This document shows, piece after piece, positions 57,760 through 64,000 of a stretch of 64,000 nucleotides of DNA; the stretch's first letter is position 1; every line of letters begins with the position of its first letter. The notes below the pieces were generated by a model. It was given only the letters and a program-made list of their open reading frames with translations. It had not been told where the DNA came from and made no database searches. A program made the translations under genes and the position numbers. The DNA comes from Streptomyces aureocirculatus (lineage in GTDB: Bacteria > Actinomycetota > Actinomycetes > Streptomycetales > Streptomycetaceae), in contig NZ_JOAP01000038.1 in the NCBI RefSeq assembly GCF_000720475.1, positions 1-64,000 of the forward strand, in the 5' to 3' direction.

Positions 57760-58416
57760 CTACCTGGCGAGCTCTACTTCGATCGGCGTGTTCGGGCACT
57801 CGCCCAGGACGCTGGTGAGCGCGGCAGCCTCGGCCGAGTCGATGGCGAGCTGCCATCGCGTTTTGACCGTGACCCAGGTCGTCGCGTACTCGCAGTGGTA
57901 GCCAGCGGCCGGCGGCATCCAGGTGGCTGGGTCCTGGTCGGCCTTGCTGCGGTTGCTGGTCGCGGTGACCGCGATCAGCGCGCGCTCGTCGTCGAGGTCG
58001 TTGGCGTAGGCCTCGCGTTCCTTCGCGGTCCAGGTACTCGCTCCCGAGTCCCAGCTCTCGGCAAGCGGGACGTAGTGGTCGATGTCGAGCCCGCGGGGTC
58101 CATCGACATAGGTGTCGTCGTACGGGCTGTACCAGCGTCCGCCGGTGAGGGTGCACCGGCCGGTGCGGTCGGGGGCCGCGACGGCTTCGTCGAGCAAGGT
58201 CTCATTACGGGTGGAGCAGCCGTCGCGGTCGGCGTCGATCCAGTGCTTGAACTTCTCGCGTTCGTAGCCGGTGCGGTCTTCCGCGGCGATGGGCAGCGCG
58301 GTGAGTGCGTCACGGACGGGCAGGTGCACGTCGTCGCCGGGCGCGGCGTGGGCGGCAGTGGCGGGGGCGAGTAGGGCGGCGAGTGCGGCCAGGATGGCGG
58401 CGGCGCGGATGCGCAC
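57760..58416 (-). CDS. Secreted HNH nuclease, DUF1524/GmrSD C-terminal type
   Basis: 218 residues with a Sec signal peptide (RIRAAAILAALAALLAPATA, cleavage about AHA-APG, residue 24). The HNH/beta-beta-alpha-metal core is complete: GLDIDHYVPLAESWDSGAS (Asp113-His114), NDLDDERALIAVTATSNRSK (Asn155, Lys158), DQDPATWMPP. This family degrades extracellular DNA in streptomycetes. Possibly used for nutrient recovery or in mating interactions; that is inference. Confidence 0.88.
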   Translation of the reverse strand: MRIRAAAILAALAALLAPATAAHAAPGDDVHLPVRDALTALPIAAEDRTGYEREKFKHWIDADRDGCSTRNETLLDEAVAAPDRTGRCTLTGGRWYSPYDDTYVDGPRGLDIDHYVPLAESWDSGASTWTAKEREAYANDLDDERALIAVTATSNRSKADQDPATWMPPAAGYHCEYATTWVTVKTRWQLAIDSAEAAALTSVLGECPNTPIEVELAR

Positions 58417-58534
58417 GGGCTCCTCCGAAGGTCACGAGACAGAGTCGTGATCTTCGTACCGGGAGCTGCGACTGTGGCGGGCCGGAATGCGGGAGAGGAG
58501 TACTCGTGTGGGCGGTTAGTCGTACCGGTGATGG

Positions 58535-58708
58535 CTACGCCACGTGTCCGCGCTGCACCTTGTCGAGGCACACATTGCACAGCGGGCTCGAGGGGCGTCC
58601 GCCGGCGGGGCCGTATTTCTGCGCCTGGTTCTCGCACTTCGCCGTGGCGCATGGGCCTGCCCCGTTGATCGGGGGCTCGTGGGTGACCTCGTCTGCGGGC
58701 GTGCTCAT
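58535..58708 (-). CDS. Small zinc-finger-like protein (57 aa)
   Basis: MSTPADEVTHEPPINGAGPC, then ATAKCENQAQKYGPAGG and PLCNVCLDKVQRGHVA. CxxxxC and CxxC pairs predict one zinc site. Common as small actinobacterial phage and plasmid proteins; role unknown. Confidence 0.6.
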   Translation of the reverse strand: MSTPADEVTHEPPINGAGPCATAKCENQAQKYGPAGGRPSSPLCNVCLDKVQRGHVA

Positions 58709-58730
58709 GGGCACAGGGTAGATCAAGCCA

Positions 58731-59087
58731 ATGGCTAGAATCGTACGCGTGTGCGACCCTGCTTCCGAGTCCCCTCGTCTCTCCGCGCTGCGCTTTCTGG
58801 AGCGCGTGCAGGAGCGTGACCTGGCCAGGTCGCGCCGGTGGATCGCCGATGAGGAGCGTCGTGCAACGGAGCGGGCCCGCGGCCGCGCGCGCCGGCCGCG
58901 GGCCCCGGACTGGCTGATCGAGGGTGCCGCGGGACGGCCGCCGATCTACGTGCACGTCGGCGACTGCCCCACCGCGGGCAAGCACCGCCGCGCCGCATCG
59001 AGGGACGAGGCTCGGCGGGCGCTGGCCGGGGGCGTGGAGGCGTGCCCGCACTGCCGGCCGGACACCGAGCTCGGCGTGCTGGACTGA
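58731..59087 (+). CDS. DUF6233-like small protein (118 aa)
   Basis: RLSALRFLERVQERDLARSR, RRPRAPDWLIEGAAGRPPIY, VHVGDCPTAGKHRRAASRDE and EACPHCRPDTELGVLD match a family widespread in Streptomyces genomes, annotated DUF6233. One CxxC near the C terminus. Function unknown. Confidence 0.75.
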   Translation: MARIVRVCDPASESPRLSALRFLERVQERDLARSRRWIADEERRATERARGRARRPRAPDWLIEGAAGRPPIYVHVGDCPTAGKHRRAASRDEARRALAGGVEACPHCRPDTELGVLD

Positions 59088-59110
59088 CCGGCCTGCCTCA
59101 CGCTGGGGTC

Positions 59111-59326
59111 ATGGTCTCCAGCACCCCTGTTGTGATCTACCCGCCCGACGAGGACGGTGGCCGGCGTGTCCGCGCGGACGGCTCGATCCTCGGCCTCGCC
59201 TACTCCGTGCGCGACGTGGTCGCGTTCCTCCAGGAGGCGGGGCTCCAGGGCTGGGACGAGATGGACGTGGTGCGCAGTGCGCTGATCGAGTGGCGTGGAG
59301 GCGGGCCTGCGGTCTGGACGCGCTGA
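59111..59326 (+). CDS. Small hypothetical paired with DUF6233 (71 aa)
   Basis: MVSSTPVVIYPPDEDGGRRV, then ADGSILGLAYSVRDVVAFLQ and ALIEWRGGGPAVWTR. This family usually follows DUF6233 genes in Streptomyces, as here. Function unknown. Confidence 0.7.
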   Translation: MVSSTPVVIYPPDEDGGRRVRADGSILGLAYSVRDVVAFLQEAGLQGWDEMDVVRSALIEWRGGGPAVWTR

Positions 59327-59365
59327 TGGGAGCAGAGGAGGGTACCGGTCAGTGTGGGGCGACCG

Positions 59366-59941
59366 CTATGGGGAAGGCGGACTCACGCGAATCGGCCCGC
59401 CCTCATCGGTGGTTTGCCACCACTGGCCATCCGCATCGCAGAAGCGCGCTTCCGCGTTTACGGCATCGGGCAGCAGCAAGACGTGCGCGCCTTGCGCGTC
59501 CAGGAGCCAAGTAGCGACCGTCATGTCGCCACGGCTCTCGACGACACTGCGATGAGTGTTTACCCGCGGGCCGCCAGGGATGTTCTTGTTGACGGACCAG
59601 TCGCACCAAGGGCCAGGGGTAGTAGCTCGTACATTCAGCAGTTCAACATCGTGAATTGTTCGACTGCTGTTGTTGATGATCGTTACGGTGATGGTCCCGC
59701 CACCGCCACCCGAAAATTCGAAAAGGACTTTCTGCGCCTCCCGAACGGCGGACGCATCTGCCTCGGCTGCGGCCTGCCGCTCACGGGCATCCTCGCGGGC
59801 GATCTGCTGCCGGGTGAGCTCGTTGGCTTCGATCGCAGCGAGGGCTTGAGTCCTGGCTGTTCTGGCCTGTGACAAGCTGAATCCGGCGGCAGCGACTGAG
59901 ACAGTGCCGAAGGTGATCGCAATCCAGTCCGCTGCTTGCAC
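59366..59941 (-). CDS. Membrane-anchored hypothetical protein (191 aa)
   Basis: N-terminal hydrophobic helix (WIAITFGTVSVAAAGFSLSQ), a coiled coil (ALAAIEANELTRQQIAREDA, RERQAAAEADASAVREAQKV), then a beta-sandwich-like domain (GTITVTIINNSSRTIHDVEL). Probably projects from the membrane. Function unknown. Confidence 0.65.
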   Translation of the reverse strand: MQAADWIAITFGTVSVAAAGFSLSQARTARTQALAAIEANELTRQQIAREDARERQAAAEADASAVREAQKVLFEFSGGGGGTITVTIINNSSRTIHDVELLNVRATTPGPWCDWSVNKNIPGGPRVNTHRSVVESRGDMTVATWLLDAQGAHVLLLPDAVNAEARFCDADGQWWQTTDEGGPIRVSPPSP

Positions 59942-59979
59942 GATGACCCCGTTCGTGCTGGATTGGTCGGGAGGGATAG

Positions 59980-60156
59980 CTACTCGACAGCGCGGAGGTG
60001 TCGCTCGCTGCGCCGCCTCCGCATTTCGTGCTCGGAGATGAGTTCATCGTCGCTCATGTTGGCGGTGCGTTCAGTCTCTGGTCCGGCGAAGATGATGCGC
60101 TGGTCCTCGTTCGGCCAGTATTCGACAACGCGAATCTTGAGTTCGTTTTCAGCCAT
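59980..60156 (-). CDS. Small hypothetical protein (58 aa)
   Basis: AAAGGGGGCGGC precedes ATG 60156. MAENELKIRVVEYWPNEDQR then ERTANMSDDELISEHEMRRR. Acidic then basic. Ends just before the membrane-anchored gene. Confidence 0.55.
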   Translation of the reverse strand: MAENELKIRVVEYWPNEDQRIIFAGPETERTANMSDDELISEHEMRRRRSERHLRAVE

Positions 60157-60293
60157 GCCGCCCCCTTTGAGCCAGAGATTCAGGGTGGACCTATGGCTGC
60201 CGGGGGTCAAGACCCCGGACACGTCCCGTCCGTACTCGACGGGAGCGATACATGAGACCGGTGTCCGGGGCACATCTGTTGCGTGGGTTCAAG

Positions 60294-61006
60294 CTACGCG
60301 GCTGCGAAGTCGCCTTCTGTCCAGATCCGTCCGCACCCCGTGCAGTGCGCGAGTGGGGCCCGCCCTTCGCCGCCGTGGATGTCGATTGCGCCCCCGCAGC
60401 CGTGCCGTTGCTTCAGGGTCCGGCGCTGCGTGGCGATGTCCAGGTCCCGCTCCACACGCCCAGCCGCGCCTGCGGCGACCGTGGCGATGCGCTGCTGCTC
60501 TCGCTCCGGCAGCACCGTGAACGGGCCCGCCGCGCGTGTGATCCGGGCGAGCAGCCAGAGCGCGGCGTACGGCGCCGTCCTGTGCCCGTTGTACCGCCAC
60601 CGCCGAAGGTCGAGCGCGTCCGCCCGCGCGAGCTGGTCGCGGCGGGCCCGGTCCGCGGCCGGCCACCCCCGCGGCGCGTAGGCCATCGGGGAGCGCTGGA
60701 CGACGGCGGCGGTCTGATCGGCACAGTCGACGAGGGCGGCCTCGACGGCGCGCATCGTGTCGAGGACCGCGAGGCGGACCGGCGCGGGGCGCTCGCCGAG
60801 CTGGTCCGTCGAGCGTTCCAGGGAGCGGAGATGGGCGGCCTGGTGGCGGGCGTACTCCAGGTCGTCGGCGTCGAGTTCGTCGAGGGCGGCGAGGTAGCCG
60901 CGGAGACCGAGCCCGAACGCGCCGACGGTCGCGGGCTGTCCGGCGGCTTCGTGGAGGTCGGCCCAGTGCAGGACGATCTGTGGAGGTGGGTGGCGGTGGT
61001 GGTCAT
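60294..61006 (-). pseudogene. Frameshifted gene with C-terminal zinc ribbon
   Basis: AGGAG precedes ATG 61006, but the frame MTTTATHLHR is out of register with the body IVLHWADLHEAAGQPATVGA, RGYLAALDELDADDLEYARH, GWPAADRARRDQLARADALD, ending CGGAIDIHGG...CTGCGRIW (Cys4 zinc ribbon) at 60294. One indel near 60975 explains it. Otherwise about 235 residues. If the shift is an assembly error this is an intact gene. Confidence 0.6.
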
Positions 61007-61103
61007 CGTGGGTGCTCCTGTGGTGCGCGGGGCGGTACGGTGATCAGCACCTGAGGGGCGTGCCTGGTCTGGGGAGATCGTGGGCGCGCCCCTTCGTCGT
61101 GCG

Positions 61104-61325
61104 TCAGTCGTCCCAGCGGATGCCGTTGTTGGCGAAGACGCGGACGATCGCGGGGTCGTCGAGGAAGAGCTGGAGCGAGTCCAGTTCCGTGTCCCAGTCC
61201 TCGGCTTGGAGGTTGGCGATCAGGTCGGTGAGCGTCTTCTCCTTGACCTCGTCGGACGCTCCGGCCTCGATGAGGGAGCGGGCGACAGGGTTGAAGAAGG
61301 TGAGTCCTGCGCTGCCGAATCCCAT
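61104..61325 (-). CDS. Hypothetical protein (73 aa)
   Basis: GGAGG lies seven bases before ATG 61325 (another ATG at 61331 overlaps the upstream stop). MGFGSAGLTFFNPVARSLIE, then DLIANLQAEDWDTELDSLQL and DPAIVRVFANNGIRWDD. Acidic, helical. Last gene of a coupled chain from 62108. Confidence 0.6.
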   Translation of the reverse strand: MGFGSAGLTFFNPVARSLIEAGASDEVKEKTLTDLIANLQAEDWDTELDSLQLFLDDPAIVRVFANNGIRWDD

Positions 61326-61327
61326 GG

Positions 61328-61540
61328 TCATTCCTCCGTTGCGGGCTGCTCGGTGACGGTGGTGATCCGTTCCATCAGCCGGTGCTCCCAGGACGGCTGC
61401 ATCTCGCGGCGGGCGACGAGGCGGTCCAGAGCCTTGGCCTTGGTCTCCCAGGTGATGTGGGTTCCTTCAGCCCGCTGCCAGGGCTGGCTCGGGGCGGGGC
61501 GGGACTGGATGAAGTAGGCGGTGGTGGGTTGTTCGGTCAT
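61328..61540 (-). CDS. Hypothetical protein (70 aa)
   Basis: MTEQPTTAYFIQSRPAPSQP then ITWETKAKALDRLVARREMQ. Overlaps both neighbours (ATGA at each end). Function unknown. Confidence 0.6.
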   Translation of the reverse strand: MTEQPTTAYFIQSRPAPSQPWQRAEGTHITWETKAKALDRLVARREMQPSWEHRLMERITTVTEQPATEE

Positions 61541-61707
61541 TTCGTCCTCCGTGCTGCGCGCGCGAGAGCGCGTCTGGTGGCGCGGTTCGGTCGGGGGTCG
61601 GGTGTGGTGTCGTCGATGAGTTGCTCGGCGCGGACGAGGTGCTGTTCCCAGGTGACCCCCGGGGCGGGCGTGTGCTCGCCCCGGGGCGTGGACGAGGGGC
61701 GGGTCAT
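61537..61707 (-). CDS. Hypothetical protein (56 aa)
   Basis: MTRPSSTPRGEHTPAPGVTW then EQLIDDTTPDPRPNRATRRA. Basic C terminus; ATG overlaps the upstream stop. Function unknown. Confidence 0.55.
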   Translation of the reverse strand: MTRPSSTPRGEHTPAPGVTWEQHLVRAEQLIDDTTPDPRPNRATRRALARAARRTK

Positions 61708-62108
61708 GCGGTCTGGTCCGTCCTGGTGCAGTGCGTGGTGTCGTGGTGGGCGCCGCGGGATTCCCAGGAGGCCAGGCAGCAGGCGGCGTCGAGGGCGGCC
61801 CACCCGCGGGTGATGTCCTCGACCAGTTCGGGCCCGAGGCGGCAGCCGGCTCCGTGGTCGCCGCCGTCGGACATCTGCCAGAGCAGACAGCACGGCGCGG
61901 GCCGGGCCGCCATCTCGGCGCGCTGCTCCTGGACTCGGGCGTGCCGGGCGAGTTGCGCTTCCCGGTGTCCGCACCAGGCGAGGAACGCGGCCCCGTAGGC
62001 GGTGCCGAGTGCGGCGGGCCAGTACGGGGATGCGGCCACGGCGACGGTGGCGCCGAGGAGGGTGCAGGCGCCGGCGCGGAGGGCGAGGGCGGTGAGCACA
62101 GTCGGCAC
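61704..62108 (-). CDS. Small membrane protein with Cys-rich tail (134 aa)
   Basis: GTG 62108 with AGGAG upstream. Hydrophobic hairpin (ALRAGACTLLGATVAVAASP, WPAALGTAYGAAFLAWC), then PAPCCLLWQMSDGGDHGAGC and DAACCLASWESRGAHH. First gene of a four-gene ATGA-coupled chain. Confidence 0.6.
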   Translation of the reverse strand: MPTVLTALALRAGACTLLGATVAVAASPYWPAALGTAYGAAFLAWCGHREAQLARHARVQEQRAEMAARPAPCCLLWQMSDGGDHGAGCRLGPELVEDITRGWAALDAACCLASWESRGAHHDTTHCTRTDQTA

Positions 62109-62173
62109 GGGTCTGCTCCTGTCGGTTCGGGGTGGGGCGGCGGCCGGAACCACCGCCCCGGGGTGGGTGGGGG

Positions 62174-62428
62174 TCAGTCGGTGCGCAGTTCGATGGCGAC
62201 GATCGTCGTGTCCCGTAGGGCAATTCCGCCGCCTCCCTTGAGGAGGAAGGTCACCCACTGCTTTCCGCCGTTGTTGCCGGGTTCCAGCCGGTCGACGTGA
62301 TCCTCGAAGGGCATGCCGCCGGTTAGGACTTCGACGGCGTGCTCTGTTTCGCCAGCTACGTAGCGGACGGTCATGGTGGCGGAGTTGAAGTCTCGGATGG
62401 CCTGCTCTGCTTGCGCGTCGCTGTTGAT
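62174..62428 (-). CDS. Small hypothetical protein with atypical start
   Basis: GAAGGAG is followed at seven bases by ATC (62426-62428), where ATG is expected; the frame NSDAQAEQAIRDFNSATMTV, AVEVLTGGMPFEDHVDRLEP and FLLKGGGGIALRDTTIVAIE is well biased. Either a mutated start, a rare ATC start, or initiation at the internal ATG 62374. Predicted beta-rich. Confidence 0.5.
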   Translation of the reverse strand: MNSDAQAEQAIRDFNSATMTVRYVAGETEHAVEVLTGGMPFEDHVDRLEPGNNGGKQWVTFLLKGGGGIALRDTTIVAIELRTD

Positions 62429-62453
62429 GACGGTGCTCCTTCGTCGCAGGGGG

Positions 62454-62579
62454 TTAGGGCTCTTCGGTCCAGTAGTTGTCGTCTGCCTGGCGGATGCCGT
62501 CGCAGTGGCATCGCGCCTGCGGGTTGTCACGCTGGGGGCATTCCTCGTAGTGCGTGAAGTCGTCCTGCTGGTCGGACAT
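62454..62579 (-). CDS. Small Cys-containing protein (41 aa)
   Basis: AAGGAAACAC precedes ATG 62579. MSDQQDDFTHYEECPQRDNP then QARCHCDGIRQADDNYWTEE. Cys15, Cys24 and Cys26 with nearby His25 could bind zinc. Too short for most gene finders but convincing in context. Confidence 0.55.
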   Translation of the reverse strand: MSDQQDDFTHYEECPQRDNPQARCHCDGIRQADDNYWTEEP

Positions 62580-63078
62580 GTGTTTCCTTCCTCGTGGCGG
62601 GGCGGCGGCCGGAACCATCGCCCCGGGCTACTTGTTGTTGATCGCTTGGGCGATGGCGAGGGCATGGGGGTGGACCCGGATGGTGTCGCCGGGGCGGGCA
62701 GTGAGGCGGTGAAGGTCGATAGCCGTGGTCCTGGCGTGGACGAGCAGCTCGTCGAGGGCCTGTCGGAGGGTGGGGCTCATAGCGGGGGCGGGAGTGGCGC
62801 GTAGTCGGCCTATGGCGGTTTGGAGTTCGGTGGTCTGGTTCATCGGGCGGTCCGTTCGTGAGGCACTGTGCGAGCGCTGTGGGGCCTGGTGTGGGCGCGG
62901 GTCTCCGGGCACTGAGGGGCCCGTGGGCCCAGGAGGGGCCTGTGAGGCGCCTCCTGGCCGCATTCCAGATCGACGCGATGACGGCCCCTGCGGCTAGGAC
63001 GACGATGGTGGCCGCGGCGGCGAGCGCGAGGATCCACAGGAGGAGCACGCTGAGGAGGACGTCGAGGGCCTCGATCAC
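62527..63078 (-). CDS. Small membrane protein; C-terminal part doubtful
   Basis: GTG 63078, overlapping the upstream stop (GTGA). A single strong membrane helix (VLLSVLLLWILALAAAATIV, VLAAGAVIASIW) is followed by a basic tail (NAARRRLTG). Beyond residue about 75 the frame overlaps the 71-aa gene and becomes Pro/His/Arg-rich, so the real stop was probably lost to an indel. Confidence 0.45.
   Translation of the reverse strand: MIEALDVLLSVLLLWILALAAAATIVVLAAGAVIASIWNAARRRLTGPSWAHGPLSARRPAPTPGPTALAQCLTNGPPDEPDHRTPNRHRPTTRHSRPRYEPHPPTGPRRAARPRQDHGYRPSPPHCPPRRHHPGPPPCPRHRPSDQQQVARGDGSGRRPATRKETHVRPAGRLHALRGMPPA
62628..62843 (-). CDS. Hypothetical protein (71 aa)
   Basis: MNQTTELQTAIGRLRATPAP then LRQALDELLVHARTTAIDLH and PGDTIRVHPHALAIAQAINN. 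Helical. A hairpin repeat (GGCGGCCGGAACCAYCGCCCCGG-like, also at 62131-62163) follows its stop. Confidence 0.55.
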   Translation of the reverse strand: MNQTTELQTAIGRLRATPAPAMSPTLRQALDELLVHARTTAIDLHRLTARPGDTIRVHPHALAIAQAINNK

Positions 63079-63988
63079 GATGGCTCCGGGCCGTTCTGCT
63101 GCGCCTCGGCGACCAGGCGGCGGAGTGAGGTCACGGCGGCCTGGTCGTCGTCGGTGAATCCGTCGCGGGACCAGATGCGCTCCTGCGCCTGGTCGAGCGC
63201 GTAGGTGAGCATCGTCCGCTCGGCCTCGGTGAGCACGGCGGCCCGGTCGGCGGGCGCGCGGGGCCGCGCACCGGGGCGCGGCTGACCCTGAGCCCGGTGT
63301 CGGCGCCGTCGGCATGCAATTCCAGATGCCCGCCGCGCTCATGCCACCCGTACACGGACTCGTCACCGGGCTCCTCGGCCTCCTGGTGACGCTTGATGGC
63401 GGCGAGCTTCGCGGTGGTGGCGTCGGTGCAGTGGTCGAGGGCGTGTGAGTCCTCGGCACACACGATCCAGATCTCGGCAGGCGGGGCAGCCTGGAGGGCG
63501 GGCGCAGACGACGCGGCGCCCGCGGCGCCGGCCCGACGAAGCAGCCCGTCGAGCGCGCCCTTCGTGCCGGGGTATCCCTTCGCGATGACGAAGTTCCGCA
63601 GATGCTCGGTCGGCAGCTCGGTCTCGCAGGTGAGGCCGCAGTGCGTGTGGATTCCGGTGGCATGCTCGCGTTCGGTCTCCTCGCGGTCGGCGCGCTGCTC
63701 TGCGGTCTCGGCCGGAGCCGGGGCGGGACCGGTACCGAGGGCTCCCGCGATCGCAGAGGCCAGGTCACCCACCCACTCCGCATACGGGCCCTTCGTCTCG
63801 ACGTCGTCCAGGCCGTAGAAGCCAAAGTTGAAATCTCGGATCGCTACAGCGATGGCGGTGGCCGGCTCGACAGGCGCGGCCGGGCCGATCAGAGTCTTGA
63901 GGCGCATGTGGTCGCCATGCTCGGCAAGGATGAGATCGGCCAGAGTCTGCGCCCACGCCTGGGCGTTCTCACTGGTAGGCGCCGTCAC
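63075..63988 (-). pseudogene. Frameshifted hypothetical gene (about 300 aa)
   Basis: Start MTAPTSENAQAWAQTLADLI at 63988. The first about 235 residues (AIRDFNFGFYGLDDVETKGP, NFVIAKGYPGTKGALDGLLR, GGHLELHADGADTGLRV) are in one frame; the natural C terminus APADRAAVLTEAERTMLTYA, LDQAQERIWSRDGFTDDDQA, VTSLRRLVAEAQQNGPEPS is in another and ends at 63075 with a GTGA overlap to the membrane gene. One indel near 63290. Function unknown. Confidence 0.55.
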
Positions 63989-64000
63989 CGTGACGGTGAG

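Noticed and set aside
60413..61006. 197-aa Thr/Ser-rich frame
   Set aside because: Only its ATG belongs to the real gene; the body of the gene reads in the neighbouring frame, so this frame is a product of the indel.

Overview
The window reads as part of a large, high-GC actinobacterial replicon, most likely a Streptomyces plasmid. Reasons: strongly GC-biased third codon positions with frequent GTG starts, an Lsr2 nucleoid protein, an SsgA-like sporulation protein, small protein families typical of Streptomyces, an actin-type partition system and a self-encoded replication machinery. There are no virion structural genes, rRNA genes or CRISPR arrays. Terminal-protein genes and telomeres are not in the window, so linear versus circular topology cannot be decided here.

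Region 1-20,300 is mostly minus strand. It holds an IS5-like transposase end, an HNH protein, an AAA+ ATPase, a lipoprotein, a decayed vWA gene beside an SsgA-like gene, a UvrD/Rep-type helicase, a TetR regulator, a double-AAA+ (ClpA/B-like) ATPase, a MoxR-type AAA+ ATPase with its vWA partner, a candidate primase-polymerase and small accessory genes. Region 20,300-31,300 holds a degenerate gap, an SF2 helicase with helicase-associated repeats, a run of translationally coupled small genes, a broken serine recombinase and an SNF2-like helicase whose motif III is split by an intein. Region 31,800-38,250 is the replication core: VRR-NUC nuclease, family B DNA polymerase and SF3 (D5/P4-like) helicase. 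It is followed at 38,250-39,450 by a gene-free stretch with eleven GTACCAC units, the best origin candidate.

Region 39,500-46,000 holds an IS110-type transposase, three tandem structured repeats of about 100 nt (the most unusual non-coding feature here), a CPBP protease, a RecJ/DHH exonuclease divergent from lsr2, and an SLOG-like protein. Region 46,300-48,900 is repeat-rich and gene-poor and ends in seven GYGTCTC repeats directly upstream of a plus-strand operon: parR, parM, a Mom-like DNA-modification gene, an N6-methylase-like gene and an 869-residue protein, most of them joined by start/stop overlaps. A 93-bp direct repeat frames the last of these. From 56,200 to the right edge lie many short, overlapping, mostly minus-strand genes of unknown function and a secreted DUF1524-type nuclease.

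The replication, recombination and ATPase genes are long and uninterrupted, while about a dozen small accessory genes carry frameshifts or stops. That pattern suggests selection on the replication and maintenance backbone with decay of cargo genes, although indel errors in the assembly could explain some cases.
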